This document shows positions 6,801 through 7,670 of a DNA stretch of 7,670 nucleotides, one piece after another (position 1 is the stretch's first letter; each line of letters begins with the position of its first letter). The position numbers and the translations under genes are program-made. Under the pieces are notes generated by a model. That model did no database searches and was not told the origin of the DNA. It was given only the letters and a program-made list of their open reading frames with translations. The stretch is from Thermoplasmata archaeon (GTDB lineage: Archaea; Thermoplasmatota; Thermoplasmata; Lutacidiplasmatales; UBA184), in assembly GCA_021828715.1 (NCBI GenBank), contig JAJZDF010000024.1, positions 1 through 7,670 of the forward strand, written 5' to 3'.

Positions 6801-7670
6801 GGACCGGGTAGTTGTAGGAGACCGAGGCGTTGGGCAGCTGGAACGTGGAGTCGAACGCCGCCAGGTCGGCGGCGAGCCGGGTCTGCGGCTCCGCCCCATC
6901 GTAGACATCGACGATGCCGATCCGCTCCCCCGTCCCGTTGGTGCCGTTCGCGACCAGACCGCTCGCGTTGTAGGCGCCCGCGATCTGGCACGGGGAGAGG
7001 CCGTAGCTGCCCGCGCAGGAGGCGAGCGGTCCGCCGAGCGGAACCGGCGGCGGCCGCGCCGCCGCGAGCGGTTCGGCGACCGAAGCGTTGCCGAGACCGA
7101 CCGCCCCCGTCCATGGGATACCTGCCGGGAGCACCGCGGCGGTGGGGTGGCCCACGAACGAGCGGCCCCCGGGCGCGGCGTAGAGGTCGAACGAGGTGCC
7201 GAAGGCCCGGGCGACCTCCCCGGCCGAGCCTTGCACCTCGACCAGGGTGCCGCCGCCGAGCGCGGTGGCGTCCAGACCGAATCCGTCGAAGTAGCGGACG
7301 GCGCTCGCCAGGGCGCCGGGGGGTGCGCCAAAGCGTCCGGCGAACTGCGCCGCGGGAAGGTAGTCGTGGTAGAGGGGCGAACCGGGCGTGTACTCGGCGG
7401 CGATCCGGGCCGCCTCGGCCGTCGCGTTCTGGCCCGCCAGGGCCACCAGGACGTTCATCGGGAGTTCGGGGGAGACCGGGCCGACCCGATGGGCCCCGGG
7501 GCCGGCCGGCACGGGCGGTGCGACGACGACCGAACCGGACGGGGCGGCGAGCGCGACCGCCCCGACGGGGGTCGACGGCCGGTTCGGTGTCGGGAGGGGA
7601 GCGGCGGCCCCGGCCGACAGGGGGAGGAGCGCCGCGCCCCCGAGCAGCAGCAGCCCCGCCAGCACGAGCC
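3829..7670 (-). CDS. S53 family (sedolisin/kumamolisin-like) serine-carboxyl peptidase with PKD repeats and C-terminal membrane anchor (5' partial)
   Basis: This is a secreted acid-type endopeptidase. Numbering is from the GTG at 7665, but the frame continues past the right edge and no basic n-region is visible, so the true start probably lies just outside. Parts in order: signal-peptide hydrophobic core and Ala-rich cleavage region (1-22); Pro-kumamolisin-type activation domain (about 60-195); catalytic domain (about 215-595) with Glu304 and Asp308 in EEALDLEWA, oxyanion Asp403 in SGDCGS, and the nucleophile Ser517 in GGTSLATP. The Ca2+ site (Asp560, Ile561, Gly571, Gly573, Asp575; FHDI...GTGWDP) is also complete. 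About seven PKD-like domains (603-1230) follow, then a Pro/Ser linker, one helix (about 1248-1269) and a RRRR stop-transfer tail. All S53 active-site residues are present, so it should be active after losing its prodomain. It would be tethered outside the cell by the C-terminal helix. Ten cysteines allow disulfides. The readable protein has no lysine and is very rich in N-glycosylation sequons. Confidence 0.94.
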   Translation of the reverse strand, partial: LVLAGLLLLGGAALLPLSAGAAAPLPTPNRPSTPVGAVALAAPSGSVVVAPPVPAGPGAHRVGPVSPELPMNVLVALAGQNATAEAARIAAEYTPGSPLYHDYLPAAQFAGRFGAPPGALASAVRYFDGFGLDATALGGGTLVEVQGSAGEVARAFGTSFDLYAAPGGRSFVGHPTAAVLPAGIPWTGAVGLGNASVAEPLAAARPPPVPLGGPLASCAGSYGLSPCQIAGAYNASGLVANGTNGTGERIGIVDVYDGAEPQTRLAADLAAFDSTFQLPNASVSYNYPVRTNQSLNGTSTGWGVEEALDLEWAHAMAPGASIAMTFGTDSNAGLYEAVDWLVAGARANVVSLSWGENDVGLYNAYAGGCSVACNASTDGSYEVLGPVLAAAALEGITVLAASGDCGSADGTSGVSTNYPASDPYVTGVGGTSLTVSGAGVYGGEVGWSGNSTGASSPGCQNQGGSGGGYAPFPRPWWQSGSGLPGTPATRGVPDVAADASTGAEVYYRGSPTAVGGTSLATPIWAGFVAVADQYAGASWGFLDPALYGILRGSNYTVDFHDIRSGSNGYSAGTGWDPVTGIGTPRLDRLVRDLVRTARQPSSLGVALTATPLTGPAPHTATFALYPFGGSGAFPLEGIYFGDGNATLAANGSAAHRYAADGVYPAVGWVVDSSGNTSVSDPVAVVVGGSDLSVSLRASITDPAAGASVSFSAAVVGGVAPYDYLFAFGDGTYANVSGSAAAAHAYATAGGYCADVVVTDSARPEDGGTSTEVAIGVGGAAAPACPNQTAPLSVRVGPTPAVRDAPADFPSPFGVVGGSGGITGERFGSTDPYVGACQCLIFRSPGTYSLSLTVTDGLGEVASNSTNVTVAPALTARFAVSTAAGPAPLAVAFSAVASGGYDASAAATTWSFGDGGSATGAQVFHTFDLPGQYVAVADLEDRGYGNASEAFVIDVLPAGSTGPSVTATIVPAVNVTAGATVHFAAASSDPTATFQWDLGNGAGAFGSSVNATLAPPPLTTERARSIRLVVDFGSNGSAAPPPWTVGYNASEFFAVEQNGFLPQTTGLWLAADAGPPTGTAPLAVSGSAVASGPGAPSVGWRAANGTETAGGRFSTTLVRPGNFTLWAVAGDAWNDSAAIPFAEAVAAPPTPLAVRASVSPLFGPLPLGVAGRANATGGAAPYAYRWTFGDGGSAYGTPVLHTYAAVGTYSVRLTVTDAGGANVTATWAVLVAPEPSPHGTSSPGPPADVTGYLAAAVAAAAVGAIAAVGAMRRRRPPATP
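3976..5859 (-). repeat. Tandem array of about seven PKD-like domains within the surface protease
   Basis: Residues 603-1230 of the protease fall into about seven units of 80-100 residues, each ending in a strand of the type GxYxVxLxVxD. Four units keep the PKD signature FGDG (at 639, 726, 910 and 1186). Three are degenerate: RFGSTD at 824, WDLGNG at 994, and a unit near 1097 with GWRAANG. Boundaries are approximate, set from the motif spacing. PKD domains are beta-sandwich modules common on archaeal surface proteins, where they act as spacers or mediate protein contacts. The units differ greatly in sequence, so this is an old duplication and not a recent DNA repeat. Confidence 0.8.

Noticed and set aside
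3743..7114. A 1,123-codon open frame on the minus strand overlapping the protease in another frame
   Set aside because: The translation is dominated by Arg, Gly and Pro with no domains. The other frame contains the complete S53 active site, PKD motifs and anchor, so this one is a compositional shadow.
7663..7665. GTG at 7665 as the true start of the protease
   Set aside because: The frame stays open to the window edge, and the peptide from this GTG lacks the basic n-region expected before a signal-peptide core, so the start probably lies outside.

Overview
The window looks archaeal: very GC-rich DNA (about 70 % by eye, not computed), encoding a long cell-surface S53 (sedolisin) protease with tandem PKD repeats and a C-terminal membrane anchor, an RtcB RNA ligase, and genes apparently transcribed from TATA-like boxes placed for leaderless mRNAs. 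A GC-rich member of the Thermoplasmatota is my best guess. It is inferred from the kind of surface protease and the promoter style, not from a marker gene.

Layout. (1) Bases 2-1784, plus strand: a two-gene biotin-enzyme cluster. A carboxyltransferase of the pyruvate carboxylase B / oxaloacetate decarboxylase alpha type is cut by the left edge. It overlaps by 29 nt a separate biotin carrier protein that has its own Shine-Dalgarno sequence. The partner biotin carboxylase is not in the window. (2) Bases 1794-2237, minus strand: a small, unrecognised two-helix membrane protein converging on the biotin carrier, with a short GC-rich hairpin at the junction. (3) Bases 2238-2387: a 150-bp divergent intergenic region with two TATA-like boxes, each ending 22 nt before the start codon it serves. 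(4) Bases 2388-3839, plus strand: complete rtcB, an RNA-splicing ligase. (5) Bases 3829-7670, minus strand: a surface protease cut by the right edge, overlapping the 3' end of rtcB by 11 bp.

The genes do not form one pathway. The carboxyltransferase and its carrier work together in biotin-dependent carboxyl transfer to or from pyruvate/oxaloacetate. RtcB acts in tRNA splicing and RNA repair. The protease probably digests protein outside the cell in an acidic setting, anchored by its C-terminal helix.

No new multi-gene system is evident. The most unusual signals are in the protease: 1,278 readable residues contain no lysine, and 28 of 40 asparagines sit in N-glycosylation sequons. Other points of interest are the matched leaderless promoter pair and an alanine at the position of a catalytic threonine in the carboxyltransferase. 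There is no tRNA, rRNA, CRISPR array, insertion sequence or integration site that I can see.
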